A stretch of DNA of 64,000 nucleotides, taken from positions 12,262,022-12,326,021 of the forward strand of contig NC_059477.1 in NCBI RefSeq assembly GCF_018139145.2, in the 5' to 3' direction. This stretch comes from Gymnogyps californianus (taxonomy: Eukaryota; Chordata; Aves; Accipitriformes; Cathartidae). Position 1 is the stretch's first letter. The number at the start of each line of letters is the position of its first letter. The notes beneath the pieces are model-generated. The model was not told the origin of the DNA. It did no database searches and saw nothing but the letters and a program-made list of their open reading frames with translations. Positions 15,601-28,105 of this stretch are shown piece by piece. Both the position numbers and the translations under genes were made by a program.

Positions 15601-16761
15601 TTTAGAGTTAAAACTAAGCAGAGGCCAAGTTTCGTTTATGAAAAAGTTCCTGAAAACGTGACAAGACATGCACTTACACTTTCTCCCTTTATCAAACCCT
15701 TCTAGCAATTGCATTTACTTCAAATCCTTAAGAATTTCCAGTAGATTGGGTAGTTATAAAATGCAAGTTACTACAAAGTGACTGCAAAACTGAGCTGTCT
15801 GTTCTCAGAGGGCAGCCATCTAGGCTTGTTTATGTTTTCAACTTTGTGGAACAGGGAGTTGCTCTGTTAGAGACAGGACACCCTCGGGAAGGAAGTATCC
15901 CACAGAGCACTGTCTGTCTCTAGCTACGCATACAAATTTTCTTCCATTTCAGTCACGATTTCAAAAGACTATTCAACAACTACAAGTAAAGCATTTGGAA
16001 AAAAACAGTAAGATGAAAACTTTAAGACTCTTACTAAAATATCTACCAAGAGACTGGATTGGGTGTAAGAGGGGAAGCTACTCCTGGTATACAAGTAAGA
16101 AACAGACTTACTTCTGCATAAAGTAACAAGGACAATGACAGCCTGTTTTCGGAAGATGAGTGCGTTTTTAAAAAATTGTTTTTCAATTACGGCTCAGGCA
16201 CAGTGTATTTTCTGAACCGTCACACTGAATTCAGACAACCATTATTCAAAGCAAGTACAGATGGCAGTATCTGACTCACAGGAAACTAGGAAAATCTCTA
16301 ACAGTTTTTAGCCAGCTTCCTTAACAAGGACAGTTGTGTAATTTGGAGGGTTTGGTTGTTAAAAATACTTCAGGAGTTTCCACTGTAATTTTATATAAGT
16401 GAGGACCTTTGTCATGATTTGTGTTTCAAAATAAAAGTCTTACGTTTTGGCTAGCTTTGATAAAAGTATCTAAGATTTACTGTAAGTCAAACAAGACAGA
16501 ACTAAGTTAAATCCTATTCCTTGCTTTCTCAGAATAGTAAAGATATAAAAAGATACCTTCTAAAGTAAAATCCAGCAATACATATTCATAAGCAGAATCC
16601 GTCTTTGTTTCAACTTGTGGTCTCTTCAATGTAGAAAAGATTTTTCCAGGGCTGCTATCATCTGGGTCTTCCAGCTTTCTCAGTCCGCACCCCATGGCAA
16701 GATCTGCAAATGATTAAATCGCAGGAAAAGGTGGGGGGAGCAGCAAGATCTGTTGCTCTCA
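3499..16761 (-). CDS. RFTN2: RFTN2 (raftlin-2), 5' half of the gene, five coding exons
   Basis: Gene-level entry. Raftlin-2 is a lipid-anchored protein of plasma-membrane rafts; the raftlin family has been linked to receptor uptake and signalling. Five minus-strand exons (16557-16695 coding, 11305-11488, 9126-9237, 6715-7027, 3499-3699) join in consistent phase (1, 2, 0, 1, 1) into 949 coding bases, about 316 residues of a protein of ~500 in human. The N-terminus MGCGLRKLEDPDDSSPG is nearly identical to human raftlin-2, including Gly2 (N-myristoylation) and Cys3 (palmitoylation). Later conserved blocks include SSNPEVIK, RLVIEECPL, WNEGTLSG and SWTYHEGILSMKVTRKG. The exons for the C-terminal ~190 residues lie left of the window; I searched 1-3498 and found none. 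Human RFTN2 is also next to BOLL in the same orientation, which supports the call. Confidence 0.95.
3700..6714. other. RFTN2 intron between coding exons 4 and 5
   Basis: AT-rich intron with no recognisable exon, RNA gene or mobile element. Confidence 0.85.
6715..7027 (-). CDS. RFTN2: RFTN2 coding exon 4
   Basis: 313 bases, acceptor AATACAG and donor GACG|GTAATA. Phase 0 in, phase 1 out. It begins VNEAAKRGKKFVGFVTQHF and includes the conserved NWNEGTLSGHSSESGIEEE. The segment between these blocks and the part after EEE diverge from human, as expected for a low-complexity, probably disordered linker. Confidence 0.94.
7028..9125. other. RFTN2 intron between coding exons 3 and 4
   Basis: Intron with homopolymer runs of A at 8129-8148 (20 bases) and 9027-9049 (23 bases), and a possible ancient repeat fragment at 8861. 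No exon seen. Confidence 0.85.
8861..8892. repeat. Possible ancient DNA-transposon end fragment
   Basis: The string beginning GGGCCTGATTCTGCTTTCAG, followed by TGGTGTAAG, resembles the terminal part of old palindromic repeats (GGGCCTGATTCTG...GGTGTAA) that I associate with archosaur and turtle genomes. Only one end is visible. Recognition from memory, weak. Confidence 0.3.
9126..9237 (-). CDS. RFTN2: RFTN2 coding exon 3
   Basis: 112 bases, acceptor TTCTAG and donor GAAAAG|GTAATG. Phase 2 in, phase 0 out. It encodes SQKHAAPRGQRHPRLVIEEC and then KELLEK; human has the near-identical GQRRPRLVIEECPL and KELIEK. Confidence 0.95.
9238..11304. other. RFTN2 intron between coding exons 2 and 3
   Basis: AT-rich intron, nothing recognised. 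Confidence 0.85.
11305..11488 (-). CDS. RFTN2: RFTN2 coding exon 2
   Basis: 184 bases, acceptor CTTTTAG and donor TTAAG|GTAACA. It enters in phase 1 and leaves in phase 2. It encodes ASSNPEVIK, the VVGAVHP block and YRVVLSRLKL, all closely matching human raftlin-2 residues ~47-107. Confidence 0.95.
11489..16556. other. RFTN2 intron between coding exons 1 and 2
   Basis: Intron of about 5.1 kb. It holds an 11-base G run at 14731-14741 and scattered A/T runs. No exon or recognisable mobile element. Confidence 0.85.
16557..16761 (-). CDS. RFTN2: RFTN2 exon with start codon (coding 16557-16695)
   Basis: The ATG is at 16693-16695 and the exon encodes residues 1-46 plus one base, ending at the donor GAAG|GTATCT. 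It carries the dual-lipidation N-terminus MGCG and the conserved YEYVLLDFTLE block. Upstream, a long pyrimidine tract followed by CCTGTAG gives a strong acceptor with the exon edge at 16761, so this exon probably has 66 bases of 5'UTR and is not the first exon. A weaker acceptor (TTTGCAG) lies just before the ATG. The acceptor is inferred; the coding part is firm. Confidence 0.93.
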
Positions 16762-17153
16762 CTACAGGAAAAAAAAAAGTAACCAAATAATTCCCTTTGA
16801 TTTTGTTTTCTATTAGCTGTAAATCCAAACAGAGAAAAAGTCTGGTTCCCAAATCAAAAAGCAAAGGTACTTTCCATTCATTTTTTATATAGAAACAGTA
16901 AGCCTGTGATGATTTCAAGCTACAAACTTGGTAAGAGTAGGCTTGATTTCACAGCAATGTTAGAGCTGCTACAAACTAGCAGAGATTTTCCATGCCACGT
17001 CAATTTACAGCCAGCCCCCTATCAGTGCTCTCTTGCAGAGGACACCAATAGTGCTTTGTTTGTCCTTCTAGACTGACTGGGTGAGGGGGGGCGGGCAGGG
17101 GGGAGAAGAACCAAAAAAGAAAGTTAGAGAGAAACTTGTCTGTAATTACTTAC

Positions 17154-17175
17154 CTCCAGAAGTTCTCAACTGCAG
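17154..17175 (-). other. Candidate non-coding 5' exon of RFTN2 (3' edge)
   Basis: On the minus strand a near-perfect donor, CTGGAG|GTAAGTAA, ends an exon at 17154. It lies 392 bases before the acceptor of the start-codon exon. The upstream edge is unknown: it could be an acceptor (pyrimidine tract plus CTGCAG, close to the donor) or a transcription start further upstream. There is no CpG island here. Splice-site reading only. Confidence 0.35.
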
Positions 17176-18452
17176 TAGAAAGTCAGAGGAAAAAAAGCAA
17201 GTTAGTCAGAATGAAAGAATGAGAAAAGAGCCTCAACATGGTTGGAGACGAAAATCATTTCCAGAAAGGAAGTCAGCTTCAAGAGGAAATTGCTTCTGGC
17301 ATCTCAAAGGGTAGAAAAGTAAATGAAAAGCAGTTTAGTCCTTATTTTAGATTTGGTTCCTATTTCCCTTCCACAGGAACTTTTTTCCAGAGGGAAGAAA
17401 AACCAAAACATGAACATAATGTAATATATTGAAATAATGTAAAAATATGTAGTAAAGAAATTTCTTGTCAGGAAAATCACTAAGAATTTACATCGCTATA
17501 ATCAACTTATGTAACTGGTTTTGATAAACACTGAAAAATGACACTGAAATATTCCTCATTTCAAATCAGAAAGACTTTTTTAATGTTATATATGAATATA
17601 GTTACAAGACTTTGTTCCCCATTTTTCGGTGGTATTGAACAACTGAAATCCTCTTCCCCTCTGTCAGGCTGACCTCAGCTGGTACAGCCATGGACTTTCA
17701 ACACTGTTTCCTAAGTAAATTTTTCTTTAAGTCCTGAAAATTTAGTATAATGTTAAGGGCTTTCATTACTCTTACATTAACCACTGCAAGTCACTTGTAA
17801 CTGTATTACACCTGATGCAGACCATGATAATGCATGGGAAAAAAAAGGAACACTGATTGATTTTTCTAAGGCCCTGTCACTGCCGGGATGGGCGGTTAGA
17901 AAATTTACCTTTTTATTTTTAGACTGCATCTAGAGAAATTAGGAGTCATCTAGAGAAAACCAGAGATTCATAATACCATTTTGGATTAAAGGAACTTCAC
18001 ATTCGAATTTAAAAAGCTTTTTACTTTTTTCACTGAAAAATACTAATCTTCTAGAAAACGGCCACATTTTCTACAATCAATCACTGCAAGTTAGACATTA
18101 ACCATTTGTGGTTTTCCTTCTGTTCTACTGCAAGCAAAGTGATCTAACTTTTATTTAAGTAGCTTACCAGGAATGGTAAGTCTGCAGACCATATCCCCTC
18201 TAAAAGCCACATTATAGTTTAAACTTACTTAACTTCGGAAGAATTTAAAAATCACCGAGTACAGAGCCTAGGGTTGAAGACGTAATTATTGCATACAGTC
18301 TTTAAAACAAGCTCCCAGGTGCTGAAACCAAGAGGAAATCCCTCAGGGTTGTCTTCTTGATTAAAACCTAGGAAAATATACCAAATAAGCAGAATTCTTC
18401 AGCTTCCTGCATGTCTGCTTACACAGAAATTGCTCCCAAACACTATTCCCCG

Positions 18453-18482
18453 CCCCCCCCCCCCCCCCCCCCCCCCCCCCCC
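18453..18482. repeat. Poly-C homopolymer, 30 bases
   Basis: Uninterrupted C run preceded by CCCCG. Unusually long for C/G in an AT-rich setting; likely length-polymorphic and prone to sequencing error. Confidence 0.95.
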
Positions 18483-21400
18483 AGTAAAGGTCATCCCTGC
18501 ATTGTTGCTATACCAGACATACATGTAAACTGTCCACTCAACCTTGAGAATCCTGCTGCTTCATTCCACACAGTTCTTAAGATCCACTGTAACCGCTTGT
18601 GTAAAGCCATGCCATGACTAAGATAGCTGCAAGTAAAACAACTTTTTGCAGCACTAGTCCAGTTGCCAGCTGGCTGCCTTTTTTTTTTTTAATTTAACTA
18701 AAGATAGCTACATTTTCAATGAGGCCTGAATATTGTATTTTGAACTCTTCATGACAAGGCTTAAACCATATTTCAACCCTCTCACCAAGACAGGATTTTT
18801 CATAGTATAAATAAACTCTTATGACACCAACATAGAAGCACTGTTATGGATAAAAACAATGGTCCTTATTTTGGGTAACTCTAGATTAGTTAAGTAGTTG
18901 TAAGCTTCCAAATTGGAAGCTAGTCAACAGTTGCCATTGCAGTCTTGACTCAAAAGTCACTAGACTGAACCAATGAAACCAAAGATCCCACATGTCAGAA
19001 TAAAGAAAACAAAACAGAACCAAACCAACCAAGAAATAGCAGCATCCCTCACAGGAGTTCAAAACTGCACCAAAGCACATGAATGACTCAGGAGCAGAAC
19101 AGGATCGTAAGATTCCTGGATTCAAGACCTGCCTAAGGAGCTGCCTGAACAGCTATAGTACCCTGTTGCAAAGTGGATATAAACTACAAAACAGTCCATT
19201 TCCAGTGACCCAAAATGCAAAGGCTCTGGGAACTGGTATTAGAGAAGAGCAGATCCCTAAAACAACACTGTGGTTCACAGAAGTGTGGTAGTCACAGCAA
19301 CGCCCACTGAAAGAGCATGTGACTCATTCATTAAGCTTGATACAATTTTTAGACTTTTAAAAAGGCAAACAAAGATAGCCAAACAATGGACCAATTAATC
19401 CAAAGGAACTACGCTTCTGTAGAAGGCTTCCAGGATCCCCCTACAGTTTTTATTCTGATGAAATGGAAAAATGATACAAAGATGGCAAAAGAGTAGCACA
19501 CCAACAGGAGCATGGGTCCAGCACTGGACTATCAACTGCCTTCTAGCAGCGCAGCATGAGAAGCAGCAGCAGTTCCGCACAGTAGTTTTGACCAGAAAGT
19601 GAGACAAGAAGCCTTGCTGACTAGCCACACCTCAGGGCTGTTCCTGTCCCTTGCTCATGACATACTTTGTTCCCTGTTGTCAGGGTCACAGGAGGTTTGA
19701 AAACACTTGTGTGGGAGGCATTTTTGTCTTTCTTGTTACATTACTAGACTTACTGAACGTAAGGACATCATCTGATGCTCAAAACTGATGTTTTGAAATA
19801 GATGCCCCTCTGTTCCTGACTCCATGCTGAGCTGCTCACTATTAACATCACTGAGGTCCAAGGCAGGCTCTCTGTCTATGGTGTTGGTGCCAAAAAAAAG
19901 TGGTGTTGGCACTCCTTTTTGACAAAACCTCTCTTGCTAGAATTAGAAAGACGACACTTTGTTTTTTGGAACATCTGTGATAAACTGACTTGAATACAAA
20001 GCTGATTGTACAAGAATGCCTTCTCTTCTCCAAAACCAAACATGACCTGCATAAACCATTTAATAAAATAACACAGTTTAAACTTTGCCTCCCTCAGTAT
20101 CTTAAAAGATCAAGAATGGGAGACAGTACTTGACAGTAGTATGTTCTTTTTTCAAGTCATTTGAGCTTCCTGTTGATTAAAATCATAAAAAATAAGAAAA
20201 ATTATGACAACAGTGCAGGTACACAGAAGATTTTCCTTGTCTGTGTATGCACAATGTCAAAATAAAAGCTAAAAATAATAAAAACTCATGGAAATTTACT
20301 TATAAGCATTTAATTTTTAATGGATACTGAAACTCAAGAAAGATCGTAAGCTACTGAATCTGCAATTCAGAGAGGCAGCTATACCAGGATCCATAGCAAA
20401 CGTTTCCTTAAAGACACCTCTCTCTCCGATTAGGATATGGCCTAGTATGTTAAAAGCAAAAGGAATCATACTACTATAATGCTACGTTAACTTCAAAAGG
20501 CTTCAAAAGCAGCACTATTTTAAGTTTTAAAATATATATCAAGGACTTTGTAAGAAGGGCTATAAAATTTTTAAGCAGTATCATAATCATGACAAATGAC
20601 TCCTGCTCAACCACATGACTTAGAACTGGCTGAACATTCTGAGAGAAGGACATCTCACACTTTCCAGCCTGTTAGGCCACCACTGGGACAAAAACATCAC
20701 TGAACGGTACATCTGAAAGAAGGTTATTCACTCAAAACATTTTAACTGATGAGCTTACCTGGAATAAATTCACTAATACAAGCTGCACAGCCTTTAAAGA
20801 TCCATTCCTATTCTGGAGGTTAAAGAATAGCGAGCATCAGAAATACAAATACCTTAAAACTGTACCAATTCCCTAAAGAATAAATTATTGTTATTTATAA
20901 AGATTTCACTGGGACCAAAACTGACTCAACTAACAAGAAGCAGAAGGGATAACTCTTAGTTCCTCTGACAAAGTCAAAACGTAAAATAATACTTGGACCA
21001 AACATGTTTCCCACTTGGGGTCATAACCACCCGTGTTTGCAGCTTACAAAGGCATATAAGAGCACCACTTAAAAAAAAAAAAATCAGCATTATTATCAGC
21101 TATAGATCATTCATCACTGACACAGAACATTTTTAACAGGACAGACACATTAATAAGATACAAGGGGGCAAATCACAAACACAAGCTAAATTAGCCTCAG
21201 GTTCTGGAGAAATCTATCTGAACAGCTATAGAACTCAAAACCAACGCATTAAAAAAAACCCCCTAAATATTAATCATCTCAAATTGCAAAACTTTTGAAC
21301 TTCACAGTTCCTCTCTGAATTTCTTTTTATGCTTACTTCCTTTGTTTTATGACTCAAGGCAAATATAAAGTTTTTGCTTGGGACAGTATAATGACAGAAA

Positions 21401-24400
21401 AAGCAAAAAAAAATTCCATCAGAAAAATTCTGCAATTCAATTGTCAACTATTTTTCACATCCCCATCCTCAAGAACTATTACTTTAACTAAAACAAAACA
21501 CTGACATTTAGTTCTTTTTTCTGTAGAATGATTTGATTAGAACTGTTTTGTCCATAGTTTATCTAAATACGTTAAGAAAGCAGCAGTGTTCCATTCTGAA
21601 GGCTCCTTGCTCTGACAACTTTTTAAATTTTTTTTTTTGCCGTTCGCCCAATTTTTTTTTCCTTTGAGGGAGTAATTTCGTGAATGTAACAGGAACACAG
21701 TCTTGTTAAACATGTTAACCTGAGCAGAAAAGCCAGCTTTTCTGTAATATTTAACTTAATGTTCTAAAAATAGTTAACAGAGAGATGACAACAATAGTTT
21801 GTTTTAATGACTGCAAAAGCATAGTTTAATGATAAAAGTTCATCAATTCCATTTTTCATTTTTCTAAACCCATAAACTACTCATCAATACTACACAATTA
21901 AACAAACAAAAGTTACAACCCAAACAGTAGATAGGGACCAATCTGAATTAAACTTTCAGTTACCGACCCAGAACTTTACTAGAAGGTACAAACTACAGAA
22001 ACTTATTACTGCTGTATTACAAGTAGTTTCAACAGAAAGAGCTTTTGATTTATAAAATTGCTAACATTTCTCTAAAATGAGATCTACAAATTTATTAAGC
22101 TTTTATCTATGCACATTCACAGTATCTCACTTCTCAAGGCTGCAGTAACTAGATCACCTGTATCTGCAATATGGTATCAAATAACACAGCCATGTGATCA
22201 ACTAAAATCACACATTCTAGAATGAAACTGGATGTTCTAGTTTATCTTACTAAAACCAACTAGAAATATTATGAACAGTATTCTGTTTACCTTTAATGTA
22301 CACACTTACATAGACTGCAGCTCCACTGACAGAGGTACAAAATGACCATGCAGAGGCCCTCAAAATTAGTTTCAATACTTCTTTAAATCATTTGTGACTC
22401 AAAAAGTCTAAGAAGGCCTTACAAGACCTACACTTCCCATTACATCTTAGCTACGTTATTAAACATAGTTAAAATGAGCGCTACATATTACTGTTCTGCT
22501 TTGTAGATTTCTAGTTGGATTTTCTCTGTAACAGCTTATAAGGATTTGCATACAGGATTGCACACGTGTATCAAGACATCGGCATTATATTTTGGATCCT
22601 TAAAATACTGATTTAAACTGTGTATTTTTTTACTTAAATAGGAAACATAAGAAACTTTTATACCAGGTGAATTGAAACTACTGTAGTACTTCAACATTAC
22701 AAAGCCACAAACCTATTCTACTGTAATTTTTACTGTAAAAAAATATTTTACAACCATGCAACTTCTCATATTTTAGAACTACGTTAAACAGAGAAAAACA
22801 TTTCAAGAGAGCCATGTGTTCTGCTAGTTTCTGCTCAGTTACTATTGGAATGCAGTTTACTCATTGACCTAATATTAGCTATTTTGAAAAATGCGTTTCA
22901 GAATATCAAGAATTGCCAGTTTAATATGAAAAATGTAAACAGTTTTTCAGGGATGATGATGGACTTCTGATGCTTAAGATTAGAAGTAGCAGGAACCAAA
23001 AATGTTAGTGAACTAGAGAATTCTGCTTAATACAAGAAAAACAGTCCTTGATCAAACACATAAAAATACAGGAGAGAGATAAATTCACTAACTTTTCTGC
23101 CTGTCTACAGGTTTTTATACAGTGTTATCTAATAGAGAATGTTAGAACTAACATTTTGCCATATAACATTAAATAGACAATTGTTGCTAGAAATACTGTA
23201 ACAGCTAGCTTAGTAGAAAACAAAAGATACCAGCAGGGTCTCTAAAATCTAGGGGGTAGAAGCCAGAAAATTAATTTAGTTTGCTAATACATGAACATGA
23301 CAAGCGGTGCACAAAGATGATTATTTGCAGTTAGCTACTGAACGTCCATAGGGCACAGTCCTAATCTGATATGTTCCCTCCTAGCACATGTGTAAAGCCT
23401 TACAACTATCAATGGGAAACTGCAGAAGACCAAAGAGAGCGTTACCCTTCTCCAACCCCCAAAATCAATGAGGGATCAGGATCTTAATATCTGCAGCTAA
23501 CTACATGACTCCTGTATAAAAGCACAGGAATCTCCACATTGCAGAGACTTTAAGTGGCAGGAGAGTAATACCATGTAGTGTAAGAGATTAAAGAAGTCAT
23601 GAATGCTAGAACGTCAAGATTACGCAATTGTAGGCACTACCTAAGGAAATGATGTAGCTCTTTCTCAGCGCGTATCATTTGTGTATCCCTGTAACGTAAT
23701 TACAGAAGTCAGTTATTGTGCCTCAATTGTGTCTACGTAAGGATTCAACTACTGGAAGCTTAAGGCTTCAGTTACTACTGATTGATGTTATGCCATCATT
23801 CTTGGCAAGCAAGCATTTTGAAGAAAGATGAGCTACAATATCAGCGGAGACCCCTCAGTATTTCAGCAGTGACCTATTGTTTCTGGAGGAAAGCCAACAT
23901 TCAGCACTTTGCCTTGGTCTCTTCTAGGTCTCTCAAATCAAAATGAAGCGTTGTTAAGACCTGGTGATACAATCCTAACCAACAGTACCTCCAAGACTGA
24001 TGTTACAGGCCCCACAGTATAACGCTGCAGGTATACTTCTGTGTCTAACACTGAATATCCTTCCAAATGATCACGTCCACATGCAAGTAAAAACAAAGTA
24101 AATGTTCTTTGAAGCAAAGGCCATGGGATCAACTCATTATCAACAATCTAACACTTGTACCAATTAATGGAAAATAAACTCCATTTTGTATCTGAACTAG
24201 AGCCACAACCTGACGACACATAAGTGACAGCACAGTATTTGTACACTTTCAAACAATTAGTTCAAAAGACTTCCCTGTAAGCACATGGTTTTTTTTAAGA
24301 CAGTACTCACTGTCAAACTGACTTCTTGGATCTCTAAAGCATTTTAAAAACAGTGAAGTCATGTTTGGTAAACAAATTGTGAATTCCAAAAATAAGGACT

Positions 24401-26113
24401 CGGGACTAAATCTTCTGAATCCTGGGTCAAATGTGTATTTGTTTCATGATACAAGAAATAAGGCTCTAACAGAACACGCAACCTTTCTTTGGCACCTTCA
24501 GAGACAGCACTTCATTTAAAAATTTACTATGCAAAAATTCTTCCATGGAAATAAATTATTGTTGCGATGTGCCAAGATTTCTGTAATATATTTATATTGA
24601 TAAATTCTAAAATCTGAAAATCGAACAGAACAACTGGACATATGTTTTTAGTGGTACAGACTGGCTCAGAAACATGACAAACTACAGCAGACGAGTATTT
24701 CCCCCCTCAAAAACAGGCTGACATCCCCATGTATCCAACAAATTGTGTATCTTTTTTGGTACTTATTGGTAAAACAATCCCCCATAGCTGCTATGGTAAC
24801 AAGTTTTTAAAAACAGAAACTATTAAATTATATTTGTGTAGATTTTTTACCTAGCAAAAGGTGGAAAGTCACTTGAGGAAACTTGCAACAAGGACATAGT
24901 ACATGGCATCTCCTTTCACAAAAATTGCAAAACAGCATAAGAACAGAACCAGACTCCACATCTCTTCCTGCACAATATGAAAGAATGCTATTGACTGCTA
25001 CAATCATCTTTAAATATATTTACATATTACACATGGATTATTTACTGACTACAATGCCCGTTTTCAAGAAATTGAAAAGCTCAAGGATATTTTACATAAA
25101 GACCTCAGTGCTACATAAGCAATAAGCCATAGCTTACACTCCTATTAACTACAGAGGCTGTATTTTAACCTTTGAGGAATGTGACTTTTATAAAACATAG
25201 ATGGAATCCTAGGGGGGTGAGAGGAGAAGCAAGGAAAAAAAAAGAAAACTAACTCCCTGTAGTTGAGGAGAAAGTAGTATTTCATCTCAACTTGTGATAC
25301 TGTCAGGGAGTTCCTAAGTTTTGCACAGACAACAGAAAAGTCAAAGCAACAAGGCAAAGTTTTCAATGGTCTTGTAATGGTAAGAAGTCAATTCTTGCCT
25401 TTTTCTATAGCTAAAAACATACCATAAAACCAAATTTATTGCTTACCATATGTAAGAAAAGTGTCAGCTAATTATTAAACTAGTGGCCCAAATTTTATTT
25501 TAAAAAGTTATTATTCCCAAGCACTAAAATGACACGTAAGTAAAACACCTTATAAAAGTAGAGAATAGTGATTGCAAAAAAATTAAAGTAGACAAACTCT
25601 TTTGGAATTGAAACAAAATGCACATAGATTTAAATAACCAGATTTTAATGCACAGCACATAAATGCTGTCAGTATGTGGGAAATGGCTTTTATTTTGTAA
25701 CTAATGGATCTTTAAAGTTTATGTAATCCAGAAATTAAATGTTAAATTTTCCCTTTAATACAAGTATGCTGGTTTTCAATCTATGTTAGTAATCAAAGTT
25801 TATCCAGTAGGCTGTGTATCAGAAATCACCATTTTGTCCTGTAACAGTTTTTTTATTAAGAAAGGAAATGCAGGATAAAATCATGATTTCATGTGTTTTT
25901 ACCTGTCCAAACTGTAAAATTTCATTTTATTACTTTACAAAAAGGAGTGGTATTTTAACTTAGGCATTTTCAGGGAAATGTTAGATGTTACGAAGAACAT
26001 ATCGTCCACGTGATAGGTATGTTAGCAAACCAGATAGCTAAAAATCTGTTTTACAGAATCTGTAGAAGGTGGTGGTATAAGAATGTTCTCTTCCATTCTG
26101 TGATCTTTTCTAG

Positions 26114-26302
26114 GATGAAAATGGAGACTTCATGTATATCGAGGTTTCAGACTCACAGACGAATGAGGCGAAAAATTTCTTCTCACAGAATGCAACCTCG
26201 ATTCCTAAAGAGGGAAAAATGCTGCGTTGTTTCTTCTATTTCAAAGTGTGTCCCATTTACTACATTAATAATGCTTCAATGAAAAGTTACAGTCCATTTT
26301 GA
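26114..26302 (+). other. Unidentified exon-like open frame (possibly MAM-domain relic)
   Basis: Directly after a good acceptor (pyrimidine tract then TTTTCTAG), a 62-codon open frame begins DENGDFMYIEVSDSQ and later has KEGKMLRCFFYFKV before a TGA at 26300-26302. The pattern G-[DA]-F-M-[YH], small residues, then K-x-L-x-C-x-x-F-Y-[FY]-K resembles the middle of MAM domains, as in meprins. No clear donor and no partner exons were found, and another frame is also open across the same stretch. It could be an exon relic or chance. Confidence 0.25.
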
Positions 26303-28004
26303 TATTGCATCAGCTAGATAGATTTAGTTCAAAAAGGAAAAACAGATTTCCATTATGTACATAGGTGAAGTCAACAGTGGCAAGAAATATCTTCCTTTAT
26401 TTACAAGTACAGAATTTAGAATGAGTTCAGAATTAATTTACTTTAAAAAAAACAAAATCAAGTTTTGTTTATTGATCATATAGCCTTAGTAAAGTACATC
26501 AAGTTATTAAAGCAACTGTATCCTCTTTCTAATTGGATAGGGAAAATTTATTTTTATAATGTTACAGTGCAAAACTATTTAACCAATTTTTTTTTTTTAC
26601 TTTTGCATTCTCTGTAGATTAGAGCAATGCATTACTATGGGAATTTATAATAATGCTTACATAATTTTAGTAGCTAAAACTCAGATTTATAAAACTTGAG
26701 CTGAATAACTGATAGCTGTCCTGTTTGTAAACTAACAAATAGGCAATGGACTGTGATTAAGTAATTTGTAAGTGGACACCACTAGCTGCTGACAAAAGGA
26801 TGGCAAGATCCAGAAAACAGGGCTACCATTTTAGGTGCTAGCAAGAACGGTTTTTAGAATACTTGTACTATTCTGTTTATTCCTCCTAAGAACTTCCTAA
26901 GATCAAATTCTCTTACAGTCTCCCTTTGTATCTCAGCTGCTCTGTATCTCATTTGTGGAACTCCCATCTGTTTTATTCTCTTTACTTAACCAGAGTCCTT
27001 TCTTCCCATTCCTACTATACCATATGACAGACTCAAACTATCTTTGTTTTCTAACCTTACCTTCTTAGCTTAGGCCTTTTCAGCACTTTTTTTTTTTTGT
27101 TAAACTTACTCATCTTTTTACCCTCCCTTCTGGCTCTGCCAGTTTCCTTATACAGCCAGCTGTAGCTCCTACATCCCTATGAGGATATTCAACCCACTTT
27201 AATCTCAAGATTTCAGTTTCTTTCCATCATCTACTAGCTCTACATCACGTTCTGTGTTGCTTTCCTAAATCTCTAGGTTCCATGGCCACCCAGTGCCAGT
27301 CTCCCAGCCCACTTCAGCTTTCATTACATCAACCTTACAGGACTTCAGTCCCAACCTATTTCTCTTACTCTTTCTTTAGTTTTGACTCCTATTAGAATAT
27401 GGAGGACAAACACATTTTCTCTTCTCTACTGCCTAATCCCAAAAAAGAACTATGCTCAGTTTCACACTGGCAAACTTCTAGTTTTTTAAAAGCCACATCT
27501 GGGGATAAATCACACAGACACATACACAAACAAGAAGTCACACCTTAACAAACAGCAAGCCCCTGCTACAAATCACTGGGCTGTTTAAAGGCTATCAAAT
27601 AAGAAATGGGCACAAATTTTAACATCTGCAAAACATATATTCTTCCCCGGCTTCATTTTATTAAAATCCTCATTTTTTAAAGAAGTGTAAGCAACTAAAA
27701 GCAGCACCTTTTTCACAATAAAAGCATGGTTGAGCACCTGCCAGAGTATAACTCCATGAATACAAATCACTGTAAATCACACAAAATAGGGAGAAAAGGG
27801 GAGAAAGCCGAGTTGTCAATAAAGGAATTAAAACAGTTTTCAGAAACAAAAGTCATACATTGAAGTACTGAAAATTTCCCTCCCTGTTGAAGGAAAATAA
27901 TCCAAACACACAGAGAATTTGGGCAGTTGAACTAGAAAGAAAATAATGATGGAATTAATATATACATTATTATCCCAGGAATGAATGACATGGATTATAT
28001 AAAG

Positions 28005-28105
28005 TTTATTTTACATAAGAGAATTGTTAGGAAACTTACAAACATGCAGGAAGCAGCTAAGTAGTACTGCAGACTATACTAAATTCTATCCGAGCATGTT
28101 TTATT
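28005..28105 (-). terminator. Candidate BOLL polyadenylation signals
   Basis: The first AATAAA hexamers on the minus strand after the BOLL stop are at 28100-28105 and 28005-28010, about 160 and 255 bases downstream. AATAAA is common in AT-rich DNA, so the true 3' end may lie further on. Confidence 0.4.

Larger units (their letters stand above)
17176..27999. other. Intergenic region between RFTN2 and BOLL
   Basis: About 10.8 kb of AT-rich sequence without a recognised gene. No plus-strand open frame of the size needed for MARS2, the gene that sits here in human. It contains a poly-C tract, a pyrimidine-rich stretch around 27.1-27.4 kb and one exon-like open frame at 26.1 kb; all short open frames look random except possibly that one. 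Confidence 0.75.

Noticed and set aside
25958..26001. Possible 43-base exon with acceptor and GTATGT donor just before the MAM-like frame
   Set aside because: Its open frame would enter the 26114 frame out of phase and hit a stop; the in-phase reading has stops.
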